A stretch of DNA of 28,735 nt from Dehalococcoidia bacterium UBA7891 (GCA_002500485.1 DLRJ01000154.1:1-28735); one strand, 5' to 3'; counted from the stretch's first letter, positions 1-8,244 are shown. Notes: a model not told the origin generated them from the letters alone. A program made the numbers and translations.

Positions 1-1
1 A

Positions 2-718
2 CTGTTAGGCAAGTCTACGGGCACGGGAAAAGGAAAAGGTGGCACTATGCATATAGCAGATATAGACAGGGGTATGCTTGGTGCTAATGGAGTTGTAGGT
101 TCAAATATTCCTGTAGCAACTGGTGTGGCATTGACTGCGAAGGTAAAAGGAACAGATCAGGTCAGCGTTGTTTTTTTTGGAGATGGTGCCTCAAGTCAGG
201 GAGTTTTGCATGAATCTATGAATCTTGCAGGCATTTGGAAATTACCGGTTATTTTCGTATGTGAAAATAATCGCTACGCTGAAGCGACTCCCTTTGAATA
301 TTCAGTGGCAGGTGGCTCAGTCGCCAATCGAGCTGATGGGTATGGGATTCCAGGAGTAACGGTAGATGGGCAGTCAGCCTTGGATGTTTATGAGGTGGGT
401 AAGGAGGCAGTGTCAAGAGCTCGTATGGGTGAAGGTCCCACGTTGATCGAGGCTCAGACGTACAGATATCAAGGTCATTTTGGTGCCGATGATCCTCTAG
501 GTTATAGGAGTAAAGAAGAGCAAGAATATTATATGTCACGTGACTGTATCCTAACGTTACAAAAACATATTTTAGATGGTGCTTATGCTGATGAAACCCA
601 CCTGGAAACTATAGATAAGAAATGTATAGAAGCAGTTAATATAGCCACCGAATTCGCTAATAACAGTCCGTTTCCAAACCCTGAAGAATTGGTCACAGAC
701 GTATACGTGACCTACTAA
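2..718 (+). CDS. 2-oxoacid dehydrogenase E1 component, alpha subunit (5' truncated)
   Basis: The reading frame is already open at base 2, so the N-terminus lies outside the window; about 238 residues of a protein usually near 320-330 are visible. An ATG at 47 lies inside the protein and is not the start: the residues before it (GTGKGKGGT) together with MHIADI form the conserved segment found in all E1-alpha proteins. The thiamine-diphosphate motif runs from GDGA to ENN at about visible residues 60-90. The family decarboxylates a 2-oxoacid (pyruvate, branched-chain acid or acetoin) and passes the acyl group to lipoyl-E2 in the cytoplasm. The gene sits 21 bp before E1-beta, which has its own AGGAGA site, and E2 follows, so the three form one operon. 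The substrate cannot be fixed from this part; the partner E1-beta suggests an acetoin-dehydrogenase-like (AcoA) type. Confidence 0.9.
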   Translation: MLGKSTGTGKGKGGTMHIADIDRGMLGANGVVGSNIPVATGVALTAKVKGTDQVSVVFFGDGASSQGVLHESMNLAGIWKLPVIFVCENNRYAEATPFEYSVAGGSVANRADGYGIPGVTVDGQSALDVYEVGKEAVSRARMGEGPTLIEAQTYRYQGHFGADDPLGYRSKEEQEYYMSRDCILTLQKHILDGAYADETHLETIDKKCIEAVNIATEFANNSPFPNPEELVTDVYVTY

Positions 719-739
719 CTCAAATAGGAGATAAATTAA

Positions 740-1768
740 ATGACACAGACACAAACAGTCAGACAAATAAGTTTCATACAAGCCATTAACGAGGCTCTAA
801 GGCAAGAAATGGACAGAGATCCTGATGTTATTGTCATGGGAGAGGATATTGCAGGGGGTGGAGAACGGGAAGATTTCCAAGATGCTTGGGGTGGACCGAT
901 GAGATTGACCAAAGGGTTGGTAAATGATTTTGGTCGTTTGAGGGTGAGAGATACCCCAATATCAGAAGCAGGATTCGTTGGGGCGGGAGTAGGAGCCGCT
1001 GCTTCAGGTTTGAGACCGGTTGTGGATTTAATGTATGTGAGTTTTTACGGCGTATGTGCTGATCAGATCACTAATAATGCCGCTAAAATGCACTATATGT
1101 TTGGTGGAAAAGTTAAGGTTCCATTAACCATAATGACAGGAATAGGGGCCGGCACGAATTCAGCCGCTCAACATTCCGAAACCCTCTATTCCATCTTCAC
1201 TCACTTTCCTGGTCTTAAATGTGTTGTCCCTTCAAACCCACATAATGCTAAAGGCCTGATGACCGCAGCCATTAGAGATGATGACCCAGTAATTGTGTTC
1301 AATAATCGGCAGCTTATGGGATTAAGATTTGAAGACCATGTTCCAGAGGAATCCTATATTGTTGAAATTGGTAAATCAGAAATTAAAATGCAAGGGGAAG
1401 ACATAACCTTGTTGGGTATTGGTTACACTACACGGGTGTGTATGGAGGCCGCGGGCCTGTTGAAAGAGCGGGGTTATTCAGTTGAAGTGTTAGATTTACT
1501 ATCTCTTTCTCCTATGGATGAAGATGCGATACTTTCCTCGGTAAAAAAGACTAAGAAAATCGTCATTGTAGATGAAGATTATCCAAGATGTAGCATTGCC
1601 ACTGATATCTCTGCTTTAGTGGCTGAAGAAGCTTTTGATTATTTGGATGCACCACCGAAAAGGGTAACTCCTCCACACACTCAAGTGCCATACAGCCGAC
1701 CCCTGGAAGCCCTATTCGTACCTACCACGGAGAAGGTTGTAGCCGCTGCATTGGAAGTACTGGAATAG
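740..1768 (+). CDS. 2-oxoacid dehydrogenase E1 component, beta subunit (AcoB/PdhB-like)
   Basis: This 342-residue protein is the usual length for E1-beta. Visible family features are the N-terminal MGEDIAGG segment, then DTPISEAG, and the core HSETLYSIFTHFPGLK stretch followed by VVPSNP, where the conserved His near the active site lies. E1-beta dimerises with E1-alpha to complete the thiamine-diphosphate site and docks on E2. Compared with ordinary pyruvate dehydrogenase beta chains there is a short insertion ending in DAWGG (about residues 43-52). I recall this from acetoin-dehydrogenase beta chains, which is why the complex may act on acetoin or a related 2-oxo compound; this is inference. 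The start is ATG with AGGAGA seven to eight bases upstream. E2 starts only 10 bp after the stop. Confidence 0.9.
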   Translation: MTQTQTVRQISFIQAINEALRQEMDRDPDVIVMGEDIAGGGEREDFQDAWGGPMRLTKGLVNDFGRLRVRDTPISEAGFVGAGVGAAASGLRPVVDLMYVSFYGVCADQITNNAAKMHYMFGGKVKVPLTIMTGIGAGTNSAAQHSETLYSIFTHFPGLKCVVPSNPHNAKGLMTAAIRDDDPVIVFNNRQLMGLRFEDHVPEESYIVEIGKSEIKMQGEDITLLGIGYTTRVCMEAAGLLKERGYSVEVLDLLSLSPMDEDAILSSVKKTKKIVIVDEDYPRCSIATDISALVAEEAFDYLDAPPKRVTPPHTQVPYSRPLEALFVPTTEKVVAAALEVLE

Positions 1769-1778
1769 GAGATTCAAT

Positions 1779-2945
1779 ATGGCAATTCCGATAGTCATGC
1801 CGAGGTTGGGTGACTTCATGACAGAAGGCATCGTGACGAAATTTACCAAAACATCAGGGGATAATGTATCTCAAGGTGAGGTTATAGCCGAAATTGAAAC
1901 CGAAAAGGTAAATTATGACTTAGAAGCAACTAATTCGGGTGTGTTTCACCCAGTTGTTCATCAAGGGGCAACAGTACTGGTAGACGATGTCATGGGTTAC
2001 TTGCTTGAGGAAGGAGAACTTCCACCAGAACCTCCGAAGGAACCCATTAGGACGTTGACGACCGAAAATATTTCTCAAAATGTTGATTCTCCGAGACCAA
2101 GAACACCAAACATAAAAGGGAATGCTATACCTTCTACTCCAGGTGCTCGGAAACTTGCAGCTAAATTGGATATAGACCTTGCTGACATAATCCCGACTGG
2201 TCCGAGAGGCCGGGTTGTCGAATCAGATGTCAGAGCCATAGCAGAGGGTTCGGTCTCATCAAAACCTTCATTGCCTCCAGGATTGCCAAGACCGATATCT
2301 GAAACCCCTTTAGAAGGTATGAGGAAAACCATTGCAGCCCATATGAAAAATAGTTTGGCAAATACCGCCCAGTTGTCCTATTTTCTTGATGTAGATGTGA
2401 CTGAGGCTCAGAATATAAGGCGTGAGCAAGGTCTGGGTATGACTGAGGTTTTAATAAAAGCTACTACTGAGGCGTTGATTCGAGTTCCCGCCCTAAATAG
2501 CGTTCTATTTAATGATGTAATTGTGAAATTTGATCGGGTGAATATAGCTTTTGCGGTGGCATTGGACGACGGCTTGGTTGTCCCGGTGATTCGAGAAACT
2601 AACTCAAAAAATATCAGAGAAATAGCTGGGGAAGTAAAAACTCTTGCTGACGCTGCTAAAGACGGTATTTTGGGACCGGATGATTTCATGGGAGGGACTT
2701 TCACGATATCAATACTCGGATCGGTAGATGGGTTTACCCCTATATTGAACCAATCACAGGTAGGGTTGCTCGGTGTCGGTAGATCACTTCAGAAGCCTAT
2801 TGTCAAAGATGGCCAAATTGTCATAAGAGAGATGATGACTTTGAGTCTGACTGGCGACCATCAAGTTGTGGATGGGGCTGTGGCTGCAAGTTTTTTCAGG
2901 AGACTTCAGCGCTTGATTGAAAGCCCTTCAAAGTTATTTGCTTAA
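1779..2945 (+). CDS. dihydrolipoamide acyltransferase (E2) of the 2-oxoacid dehydrogenase complex
   Basis: The protein has 388 residues in the standard E2 order. A single lipoyl domain (about 1-78) carries the lipoylation lysine K43 in ETEKVNYD. A Pro-rich linker and a peripheral-subunit-binding domain (about 117-153, STPGARKLA...GPRGRV) follow. The catalytic acyltransferase domain (about 170-388) ends in the active-site motif DHQVVDG with H361 and D365. It transfers the acyl group from E1 to CoA and forms the core of the complex. The sequence around the lipoyl lysine (VNYDLEA) differs from the common ETDKA and is more like acetoin or branched-chain types. The last codons overlap the stop of the convergent rhomboid gene by 4 bp. 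No E3 (lipoamide dehydrogenase) gene follows, so E3 must be encoded elsewhere, possibly upstream of the window. Confidence 0.92.
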   Translation: MAIPIVMPRLGDFMTEGIVTKFTKTSGDNVSQGEVIAEIETEKVNYDLEATNSGVFHPVVHQGATVLVDDVMGYLLEEGELPPEPPKEPIRTLTTENISQNVDSPRPRTPNIKGNAIPSTPGARKLAAKLDIDLADIIPTGPRGRVVESDVRAIAEGSVSSKPSLPPGLPRPISETPLEGMRKTIAAHMKNSLANTAQLSYFLDVDVTEAQNIRREQGLGMTEVLIKATTEALIRVPALNSVLFNDVIVKFDRVNIAFAVALDDGLVVPVIRETNSKNIREIAGEVKTLADAAKDGILGPDDFMGGTFTISILGSVDGFTPILNQSQVGLLGVGRSLQKPIVKDGQIVIREMMTLSLTGDHQVVDGAVAASFFRRLQRLIESPSKLFA

Positions 2946-3688
2946 AAAATAGGGAATACCACTGCTGGTTCGTACATGGAATTGCCAATTGCCAGCACGG
3001 AAATAATTATTGAAACCGCAAAAAGTATGAGTAGGGGCAACCTGGCTTTTTGCCCAATGTAGGGTATTTTCAATTTATGTGGGTGTTGGGTTGTTCTTGG
3101 ATGATAAGCTAAAAAGTACCCCGAACCTAATCCAGCAATAAATCCGCCAATGTGTGCCCAATTATCGACAGCTGGGAATACGAATCCAAAGGCTAGATTC
3201 ACTAAAGCTAATATAATTAAACCATTTAAAGTTTGCTTGCCAGATTTCCCTAAAACCTCTTTACGTATGTAAAAAAAAGAAACTAAGCTACCCAAACAAC
3301 CAAAAATGGCCCCGCTTGCCCCAGCGCCGACGACCCCATTTTCAATGTTCAGATAGCTGGTGGTACTACCAATTATGCCTGTCACTAGAAAAATGGTAAT
3401 GAAGTTTCGGTGCCCGTACAGCCGCTCTGTCATGCCCCCCATGATGACTAAGCTAATGGAATTTATTGCTAGATGGGAGGCACCAACGTGAAGGAAAATC
3501 GCGCTTGCTAGTCGCCAATATTCACCCGACCAGATTAAATAGGAGTCAATTGCCCCAAATTTGCGAAGGCTAGAGGGATTTGTACTATTCCCGGAGATTT
3601 CCAGTAATATCCAGAGAATTACATTGATAGATGCTATTGAGTAGACAAAAACTGGTTGTCTGGGAGGTCCTGTTAAGTTTAATCGCAC
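2942..3688 (-). CDS. rhomboid family intramembrane serine protease
   Basis: This 248-residue multi-pass membrane protein has the rhomboid signature: the HVGASHLAIN motif (H67, H72, N76) in the second membrane segment, the catalytic serine in GAGASG (S125), and the catalytic histidine in WAHIGG (H179). About seven hydrophobic helices are visible: six in the core plus an extra C-terminal one near residues 217-235, a 6+1 arrangement. The family cuts transmembrane segments of substrate proteins inside the lipid bilayer; the substrate is unknown. The start is GTG, 9 bp after the lysA stop, with no strong ribosome site, so translation probably depends on coupling with lysA. It is the last gene of the minus-strand run and overlaps the E2 stop tail-to-tail by 4 bp. 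Confidence 0.9.
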   Translation of the reverse strand: MRLNLTGPPRQPVFVYSIASINVILWILLEISGNSTNPSSLRKFGAIDSYLIWSGEYWRLASAIFLHVGASHLAINSISLVIMGGMTERLYGHRNFITIFLVTGIIGSTTSYLNIENGVVGAGASGAIFGCLGSLVSFFYIRKEVLGKSGKQTLNGLIILALVNLAFGFVFPAVDNWAHIGGFIAGLGSGYFLAYHPRTTQHPHKLKIPYIGQKARLPLLILFAVSIIISVLAIGNSMYEPAVVFPIF

Positions 3689-3697
3689 AGTGATTGA

Positions 3698-5011
3698 CTA
3701 TGAGAAGTCCAAAGCCATTAAATCTTGGTAAGTTTCTCTTCTTTTTATTATCCGGGAACCCCCATCGGAAACCATTATAATTTCGGGCCTAGGGTTCATG
3801 TTGTAATTACTTGACATGGCTATGCAATAGGCCCCTGAGGCTGGTATTGCAACTAAGTCTCCTGAATCCAATATCGGCAGTGAAACATCTTTCACGAGAA
3901 TATCACCTGTTTCACAATACTTTCCGGCCAAAGTCACGGTCTCAAAATGAGTGCGGGACATTTTATTTGCTGCAACAGCTTCATATTGAGCCTCATACAA
4001 AGCAGGTCTAATGTTATCCCCCATTCCTCCATCTAACGATACATAGGTCCGAACATTTGGAATTACTTTTGTTACACCCACTGTGTATATAGCTACCCCT
4101 GCTCGCCCAACGATCGACCTGCCTGGTTCTATTATCAGTTCAGGGTAGTCAATTCCTAAATCGTCGCATTTGGTTTTCAGCATGGATGTAATAACGTCCG
4201 CATAGCCGGCTATAGATGGTGGTAATTGTCGCTGTAAATATCCGATTGCAAAGCCGCCGCCGGGGCTAAATTTTTTCAAATCTAAACCTTGATGTAAAAA
4301 TGGTTTTAAATAATCAAAGACAGTATCAATGGCATTGGAATATGGTTCTAATTCGAAGATTGGCGAACCAAGATGGAAATGGATTCCTTGAAGTATAAGG
4401 TGGCTAGAATCTAGAGCCTGTTTAATAGCTACACTGCTTTCTCCGGTCTCTATTGAGAAGCCGAATTTAACGTCCAATATACCAGTCGTTGTATGTGCGT
4501 GGGTGTGGGCATCAACAGAAGGAGACAATCTGAGCATTATCCCTTGATTAGCATTTTTAGATTTGGCAATATTATTTAAGATGTCTAGTTCTTGAAACCC
4601 ATCGACCACGATGGTCCCGACTCCTAGATCAATGGCTTCAGAAAGTTCTTGGGGAGTTTTATTATTTCCATGGAAATACATTTTGTTGCTAGGAAACCCT
4701 GCAGCATGAGCCACTGCTATTTCTCCTCCAGAAACCACGTCGAGGGAAAGATTTTCTTCATTGGCTATTTTTGCCATTGCAAGATTGAGAAACGCTTTTG
4801 AGGCATAAGCAACCGAGGTTTTAGGATATCTAGAAGTAAATTCACCCACAAAAGTTTGGGCCATGCTTCTTATTGTTTTTTCGTCGTACACATAGAGTGG
4901 AGTGCCGTGAGCTTTTGCGAGAGAAAGCACGTCGCATCCACCTATTTCAAGGACTCCTTCAGAGTTGATTTTTGTGCCCATAGGAAAAACGTCGATATTT
5001 GAGAAATTCAC
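3698..5011 (-). CDS. lysA: diaminopimelate decarboxylase
   Basis: LysA is a PLP enzyme that decarboxylates meso-diaminopimelate to L-lysine, the last step of lysine synthesis. The 437-residue length fits. Motifs visible are the PLP lysine in AYASKAF (K72), HFHLGSP (about 211-217), the phosphate-binding GGGF (251-254), EPGR (295-298), and CETGD (366-370), whose Cys lies at the dimer active site. This last motif is characteristic of diaminopimelate and related decarboxylases. The start is GTG with an AGGAG site on the minus strand at 5023-5019, seven bases upstream. This overlaps nothing upstream because the previous gene stops 14 bp before. Its place between a hydrolase and a rhomboid protease is not an obvious lysine operon. 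A carboxynorspermidine or other amino-acid decarboxylase of the same fold is a less likely alternative. Confidence 0.9.
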   Translation of the reverse strand: MNFSNIDVFPMGTKINSEGVLEIGGCDVLSLAKAHGTPLYVYDEKTIRSMAQTFVGEFTSRYPKTSVAYASKAFLNLAMAKIANEENLSLDVVSGGEIAVAHAAGFPSNKMYFHGNNKTPQELSEAIDLGVGTIVVDGFQELDILNNIAKSKNANQGIMLRLSPSVDAHTHAHTTTGILDVKFGFSIETGESSVAIKQALDSSHLILQGIHFHLGSPIFELEPYSNAIDTVFDYLKPFLHQGLDLKKFSPGGGFAIGYLQRQLPPSIAGYADVITSMLKTKCDDLGIDYPELIIEPGRSIVGRAGVAIYTVGVTKVIPNVRTYVSLDGGMGDNIRPALYEAQYEAVAANKMSRTHFETVTLAGKYCETGDILVKDVSLPILDSGDLVAIPASGAYCIAMSSNYNMNPRPEIIMVSDGGSRIIKRRETYQDLMALDFS

Positions 5012-5025
5012 AGAGTGTCTCCTGT

Positions 5026-5862
5026 TTACTGAACTATTCGGTAAATGTTACCGGTTTGTTCGATTCTTTTCTCTTCGACCAGTTTATTTATATGGGCCTG
5101 TATCTGTCTTCTTGCTGTATTATGAAGACCGGGGTGTATGTCTTTGTATATTGCATTGAATATATCGTCCATAGAATCTTTTCCGGAAGTAATTAACTCT
5201 AACATTTGTATTTCACGTTGGTGTCTGTGCTCAATTAATTCGTGAATTTTTTCTATCGGAGTATCTATCTCTGGTCCATGCCCCGGACATATTTTTTCAA
5301 TGTCATAATTCAACATTTTGTGTAGGGATTTGATATAAGAGGTCATATCGCCCTCGTCGGGTGAAATGACTGTTGTCCCCAAGCCTAAAATGTTATCCCC
5401 TGTGAAAAGGACTTTATCTTCTTCCAGATAGATACATAGACTTCCCATAGTATGGCCAGGAGTGTGGATAAAATATAAGGTGGTATCCCCTAAATCCAGT
5501 TTTTCTCCATCCTTAGGAGTTAGGCCTACTGTAGCTGACGATTCTTTTTCAATAGCAATTTTTTCTACTGATGTAGATATAACTGGAGCTCCCATTTGCT
5601 CACCTAATTCTTGGGCTCCACCAATGTGGTCACTGTGCCTATGAGTCAATATTATTCCAGCTATTTCCGGTTTCCCTTGTGATTCCCAAACTGAAATATG
5701 TTCTTGGATTTCTTCCGGTTTGCCATGTGCAGTGTCTATATAGACAGATCTGTTTTTTCCACTGACCAGAAATACATTTGGAGGATATACTCCTCCGTAT
5801 TTGAAGGGATCTGGCTCGTTCTCGCCAACTACTATTTTGGTTATTCTGTCTGTGATTTTCAT
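5026..5862 (-). CDS. metallo-beta-lactamase fold hydrolase with C-terminal winged helix (LACTB2-like)
   Basis: The 278-residue protein contains the full metal-binding set of the metallo-beta-lactamase fold: THRHSDH (H74, H76, D78, H79), H137 in TPGHTMGS, D156 in FTGDN, and H195 in CPGHGP. After about residue 205 a helical segment follows that resembles the small winged-helix domain of LACTB2/glyoxalase-II-like hydrolases. Such proteins hydrolyse thioesters, phosphodiesters or RNA; the substrate cannot be read from the sequence. The start is ATG with an AAGGAC-type site upstream. It lies 16 bp after the beta-propeller gene and 14 bp before lysA, clearly in one transcript. Confidence 0.85.
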   Translation of the reverse strand: MKITDRITKIVVGENEPDPFKYGGVYPPNVFLVSGKNRSVYIDTAHGKPEEIQEHISVWESQGKPEIAGIILTHRHSDHIGGAQELGEQMGAPVISTSVEKIAIEKESSATVGLTPKDGEKLDLGDTTLYFIHTPGHTMGSLCIYLEEDKVLFTGDNILGLGTTVISPDEGDMTSYIKSLHKMLNYDIEKICPGHGPEIDTPIEKIHELIEHRHQREIQMLELITSGKDSMDDIFNAIYKDIHPGLHNTARRQIQAHINKLVEEKRIEQTGNIYRIVQ

Positions 5863-5878
5863 TTTATGTCCTTTTTTC

Positions 5879-6541
5879 CTAACCTGGTAATTTCACAGTA
5901 CAAACCTTTCGAGTTTCAGCACAACAGAACCATATGTCACCATCGTAAATGGTCATACCGTGTATTTCAGGTTCAGGAATATGAATTTCGCTTTGGACTT
6001 CGCCATTGTCTGGGTTGATTTTATATATTTTGCATTCCTGTGTGTCAGCAAGCCACATATTTCCATTATCTATGAACAGCCCGTGAGGTCTTACTCCAGG
6101 GGTAGGAATAGACCGCTTCACTTCCATACTTACGGGATCCAACAAGAATGCTTGTTGGGCTGGTGGGACAACAACCCACATATTATTTTGGTCTACCCAC
6201 TCCATACCATGCGCTCCAGTTATTTGAGGGTTTTCTGAAGAGCCATATTGGGTAACTATGCCTTTTCCAGGTGTGTCAAATACAGCTGCCGTACTGCCGT
6301 CCATATTCAATTGGTAAAGCTCAGCAGTGTATGTAGAGGCAACCCAAAGAAATCCCCCTCCTTTTGTTATTCCGCTGGATTTAGAGGTTTCCGTATCAAA
6401 ATTTTCTATGATTGAACCGTCGATATAGGACAATTTATAAATATGATCGTTACCTTGATCGATCGCCCAAAGCCCATCAGAATCCGCTTGTAAACCATTT
6501 GGCTGAGGGCCAGGGTGAATCCATTTTACTTCTGCCTGCAT
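5879..6541 (-). CDS. beta-propeller protein (SMP-30/NHL/Vgb-like)
   Basis: The 220-residue protein has about five repeats of roughly 40-45 residues, each with a core of the form G-x-(L/M/I)-W followed by a short hydrophobic strand (GLWAID, GFLWVAS, NMWVVV, NMWLAD, DIWFCC). This pattern is typical of beta-propellers of the SMP-30/gluconolactonase, NHL and virginiamycin-B-lyase families. There is no signal peptide, so it should be cytoplasmic. I cannot see a complete set of gluconolactonase metal ligands by eye, so the enzyme activity is open; a binding protein is possible. It is the first gene of the minus-strand run leading to lysA. The ATG has an AAGGAA site upstream, and a good promoter lies at 6633-6605. 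Confidence 0.7.
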   Translation of the reverse strand: MQAEVKWIHPGPQPNGLQADSDGLWAIDQGNDHIYKLSYIDGSIIENFDTETSKSSGITKGGGFLWVASTYTAELYQLNMDGSTAAVFDTPGKGIVTQYGSSENPQITGAHGMEWVDQNNMWVVVPPAQQAFLLDPVSMEVKRSIPTPGVRPHGLFIDNGNMWLADTQECKIYKINPDNGEVQSEIHIPEPEIHGMTIYDGDIWFCCAETRKVCTVKLPG

Positions 6542-6604
6542 TGATGTTTCCTTTCTAGGTGTGGATTTGAATTTTATGCTAGTTATCTTCCTACTTAATG
6601 AGGT

Positions 6605-6633
6605 ATTTTAGTATTGATTAGAAAGTTTGTTAA
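6605..6633 (-). promoter_or_regulatory. sigma70-type promoter for the propeller-MBL-lysA-rhomboid operon
   Basis: On the minus strand, TTAACA (6633-6628) is separated by exactly 17 bases from TAAAAT (6610-6605). Both are one mismatch from the sigma70 consensus. Transcription would start near 6598, leaving an untranslated leader of about 55 bases before the ATG at 6541. The match is seen directly; activity is inferred. Confidence 0.55.
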
Positions 6634-6637
6634 ATTA

Positions 6638-6666
6638 TTGACATGAATAGGAAGGAATGCTAATCT
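6638..6666 (+). promoter_or_regulatory. sigma70-type extended -10 promoter for the DUF362 gene
   Basis: A perfect TTGACA (6638-6643) is followed after 17 bases by TAATCT (6661-6666), which is preceded by TGC and so forms an extended -10. The start site would be near 6673. The -35 box lies only four bases from the -35 box of the opposite promoter, so two polymerases may compete here. Confidence 0.55.
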
Positions 6667-6685
6667 CAATTTATACATGATTAGC
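6659..6685 (+). promoter_or_regulatory. inverted repeat over the -10 and start site, possible operator
   Basis: GCTAATC (6659-6665) and its exact complement GATTAGC (6679-6685) are separated by 13 bases. The left arm covers the -10 box of the DUF362 promoter, and the right arm lies just after the expected start site. A dimeric repressor site is one reading; a 7-bp hairpin in the leader is the other. Chance occurrence in AT-rich DNA is also possible. Confidence 0.3.
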
Positions 6686-6731
6686 TAGGGAAATTGTACC
6701 TGTTTGGTCAAAAAAAGGAGTGGAGGGAAAT

Positions 6732-8144
6732 ATGTCTGATTCGACAGTTTATTACATGGACGCACATTCAGAATCTACTGAGACTGCGTTGGCAGCAAAA
6801 ATGATCACAGTTTTTGATGCCGCAGGTTTAGATGAGATGATAAAGCCAAACGATATTGTGGCTATAAAAGTCCACTGCGGAGAATGGAATAACTCTGCAT
6901 ATTTAAGACCTCTTTATGCTCGACAATTGGCCGATAGGATAAAAGAGTTGGGTGGTCGCCCATTTGTCTGCGACACAACTACTTCCTCCTACTCACCATG
7001 GGGCTCGAGGACTTCGGAGATAGATATATTGCTGACAGCAGAAAGGAACGGTTATAGCTCAGCCACATTGGGCTGCCCTTTCATATGTGCTGATGGTTTT
7101 ATCGGTACTAGTGATTTTGTCGTTGACATACCAGAGGGATACCTCCTTAAAGAGGCTTATGTTGCTCAAGCCATCGCAGCTGCCGATGCGCTAATTGCAC
7201 TAACCCACTTCAAAGGACATAGCATGGGAGTCATTGGTGGTGCCCTAAAGAATCTGGGTATTGGGGCACAATCCAAGAGAGGTAAATTCAATGTCCATAT
7301 GGGTGGCCACCCAACCTATGGATTAGGGGCAGCTGGAGTTTTCCATCCGGAGAACTTCAAAGGAAAGGCAAATACGCCAGATTGGGAAATTTTGGAAGAT
7401 TGCTGTCCTTTCAATCTCTATCACATAAACGAAAATGATGAATTGGAATGGGAAGGCGATAAGTGTGCAAATTGCCTGGGTTGTTTCGGAGTCATGGGGC
7501 CTAGGGGATTGATGGATATTCCTCCTGTTCAGTTTGATGCTGTTGACGCAGCTATTGCCGATGCCTGTCTAGGGGTAGAGAAAGCAGTAGGTAGAGATAA
7601 AGTAGGTTATATAAATATGGCCTTGGATGTATCGCCTCGCTGCGACTGTGCAAATCACGCCGATGTCCCTATTGTTCCCCATCTTGGCGTTTTCGCTAGT
7701 AAGGATGCTGTAGCAATTGATATGGCTTGTGTAGACAAGGCTAGGGAAGCTGAAGGCATAAAGGGATCTGCGGCTGAAATGATGGAAGCTCATCATGCCG
7801 GAGATAAAAAATTCGAGGCTGCTGCTGCAACATTCCATGGCCAAAGTGAGGTTACCAGCATTAACACTGGGCATGAGATAGGACTAGGTAGTAGGGAATA
7901 TGAACTAATTGAATGTGAACCAGATAGCCCAGAGCGCTTCAGGTTCCCTTACGATACAAGGCCAAGCAGGCAAAGGTTCGGCGAAAGATTTGAAAAGTTC
8001 CAGCCGTTTCCTTACGACAAGCACGATGGGAAAGGCTTCAACCGATTGGATGTTGTTGACCTGGACAAAGTGAAGCATCACTATGAGGATTCACCGGAAA
8101 TAACTGAAGTAAGTGAATCAATTCATGCTGATGGCGACGACTAA
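6732..8144 (+). CDS. DUF362 domain-containing protein with a Cys cluster
   Basis: The protein has 470 residues from ATG 6732. I prefer this to the in-frame GTG at 6720 because GGAGGG lies directly before the ATG and nothing suitable lies before the GTG. The N-terminal 390 residues match the DUF362 pattern: IKVHCGEWNN, then DTTT, then THFKGHSMGVIGGALKNLGIG. These proteins are often linked to Fe-S clusters. Here there is a CANCLGC motif (C245, C248, C251), but the fourth ferredoxin cysteine and its proline spacing are replaced by VMGP; C304 and C306 in RCDC may complete a site. The last 85 residues are charged and aromatic-rich and look like an added tail. The biochemical role of DUF362 is unknown to me. 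The gene stands alone between its own promoter and a terminator. Confidence 0.8.
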   Translation: MSDSTVYYMDAHSESTETALAAKMITVFDAAGLDEMIKPNDIVAIKVHCGEWNNSAYLRPLYARQLADRIKELGGRPFVCDTTTSSYSPWGSRTSEIDILLTAERNGYSSATLGCPFICADGFIGTSDFVVDIPEGYLLKEAYVAQAIAAADALIALTHFKGHSMGVIGGALKNLGIGAQSKRGKFNVHMGGHPTYGLGAAGVFHPENFKGKANTPDWEILEDCCPFNLYHINENDELEWEGDKCANCLGCFGVMGPRGLMDIPPVQFDAVDAAIADACLGVEKAVGRDKVGYINMALDVSPRCDCANHADVPIVPHLGVFASKDAVAIDMACVDKAREAEGIKGSAAEMMEAHHAGDKKFEAAAATFHGQSEVTSINTGHEIGLGSREYELIECEPDSPERFRFPYDTRPSRQRFGERFEKFQPFPYDKHDGKGFNRLDVVDLDKVKHHYEDSPEITEVSESIHADGDD

Positions 8145-8176
8145 GGCACTTCACTGTCTTTAGGAGTTGAATACGA

Positions 8177-8209
8177 AAAGGGCGACCACCTAGTGGCCGC
8201 CCTTTAATA
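8177..8209 (+). terminator. hairpin terminator after the DUF362 gene
   Basis: A 13-bp stem with one mismatch (8177-8189 with 8193-8205, loop CTA) is GC-rich at its core (GGGCGACCAC against GTGGCCGCCC). It ends in a short T stretch followed by AT-rich sequence. The U tract is weak, but the stem strength and position 32 bp after the stop favour a terminator. Confidence 0.65.
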
Positions 8210-8223
8210 TTTAGATAATATTA
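8205..8223. repeat. short AT-rich inverted repeat before the small gene
   Basis: TAATATT (8205-8211) and AATATTA (8217-8223) form a 7-bp inverted repeat with a 5-base spacer. It sits just before the Shine-Dalgarno site (8229-8235) of the next gene. It is low-complexity AT sequence, so it may have no function. Confidence 0.3.
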
Positions 8224-8244
8224 ATATTAGGAGGGATTCTGTAA

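Noticed and set aside
6720..6731. GTG start for the DUF362 protein
   Set aside because: Its first codons coincide with the GGAGGG site that serves the ATG at 6732, and no site precedes the GTG.
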